A stretch of DNA of 5,884 nucleotides from positions 1 to 5,884 of the forward strand of contig CAMBHC010000190.1 in assembly GCA_945866285.1 (NCBI GenBank). The letters run 5' to 3'. The notes under the pieces are model-generated. The model did no database searches. It saw only the letters and a program-made list of their open reading frames with translations, and was not told where the DNA came from. Position 1 is the first letter of the stretch. Each line of letters starts with the position of its first letter. Made by a program: the position numbers and the translations under genes. Shown here one piece after another: positions 5,752 to 5,884 of this stretch. This DNA is from Candidatus Sulfopaludibacter sp. SbA3 (GTDB lineage: Bacteria; Acidobacteriota; Vicinamibacteria; Vicinamibacterales; UBA2999).

Positions 5752-5884
5752 ATGAACCGCATCTTCAATTTCTCCGCAGGTCCGGCGGTGTTGCCGGCCC
5801 CCGTGCTCGAAGAAGCCCAGCGCAACCTGGTGGAACTGCCCGGCGTCGGCATGTCGGTGCTGGAAATCAGCCACCGCTCGAAAA
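5752..5884 (+). CDS. serC: Phosphoserine aminotransferase, N-terminal fragment
   Basis: The first 44 codons are present before the right edge. They encode MNRIFNFSAGPAVLPAPVL and then a stretch ending SVLEISHRSK. The FNFSAGPA start and the H41-R42 pair, at the same positions as in E. coli SerC, identify this class of PLP-dependent fold-type I aminotransferase. It converts 3-phosphohydroxypyruvate and glutamate into phosphoserine and 2-oxoglutarate, the step directly after SerA. AAGGG at 5742-5746 is a good Shine-Dalgarno sequence five bases before the ATG. The 11-base gap to serA indicates one operon. The PLP lysine and most of the protein lie beyond the window. The similar aminotransferase class V relatives are much less likely, given the serA neighbour and the exact N-terminal motif. 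Confidence 0.94.
   Translation, partial: MNRIFNFSAGPAVLPAPVLEEAQRNLVELPGVGMSVLEISHRSK

Noticed and set aside
1..5884. CRISPR array, tRNA or rRNA genes, insertion sequences, phage or defence genes
   Set aside because: No regularly spaced identical repeats, no cloverleaf or rRNA signature and no transposase, integrase or defence-family motif was found; all large frames are accounted for by housekeeping or envelope genes.

Overview
The window is a GC-rich, tightly packed bacterial segment. It holds four complete genes on the + strand (a PEGA protein, an M23 peptidase, a DUF1015 protein and serA), the start of a fifth (serC), and the start of one gene on the - strand. High GC, a pseudokinase-like/PEGA protein, and the set M23 peptidase, DUF1015, serA, serC suggest an environmental member of Acidobacteriota, perhaps class Vicinamibacteria. 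That placement is an inference from gene style only; no rRNA or other marker is present.

Layout. Positions 1-89 (-) encode the N-terminus of a membrane-anchored protein running off the left edge. A 179-bp divergent promoter region follows. At 269-1834 (+) lies a 521-residue protein with a kinase-like but catalytically degenerate cytoplasmic domain, a transmembrane helix and two C-terminal PEGA domains. Its juxtamembrane linker is encoded by a 77-bp nest of inverted repeats centred on a perfect 24-bp palindrome. At 1892-3148 (+) is an exported MepM/Csd3-type M23 endopeptidase with all expected zinc and catalytic residues. A 73-bp imperfect hairpin follows, and then a consensus TATAAT only nine bases before the DUF1015 gene (3238-4434). 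An intergenic element built from 8-bp units with inverted arms separates DUF1015 from serA (4517-5740). serC begins 11 bases after serA and runs off the right edge.

How the genes fit together. The left half concerns the cell envelope: a membrane-spanning PEGA protein and a peptidoglycan hydrolase. The right half is the phosphorylated serine pathway. SerA oxidises 3-phosphoglycerate and SerC transaminates the product to phosphoserine. The third enzyme, phosphoserine phosphatase, is not in the window; in its neighbourhood sits a DUF1015 protein with a DGHHR motif like that of the ParB/sulfiredoxin superfamily, to which known free-serine kinases belong. A role for DUF1015 in phosphoserine/serine interconversion is the most interesting functional hypothesis here.

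Two further patterns stand out. Three genes (the - strand gene, M23 and DUF1015) have a -10-like hexamer 9-14 bases before the start codon and no Shine-Dalgarno sequence, suggesting leaderless or nearly leaderless mRNAs, while the PEGA gene, serA and serC have recognisable Shine-Dalgarno sequences. Three unrelated hairpin-forming repeat elements occur within about 3.3 kb. No tRNA, rRNA, CRISPR array, insertion sequence or transposase was seen.
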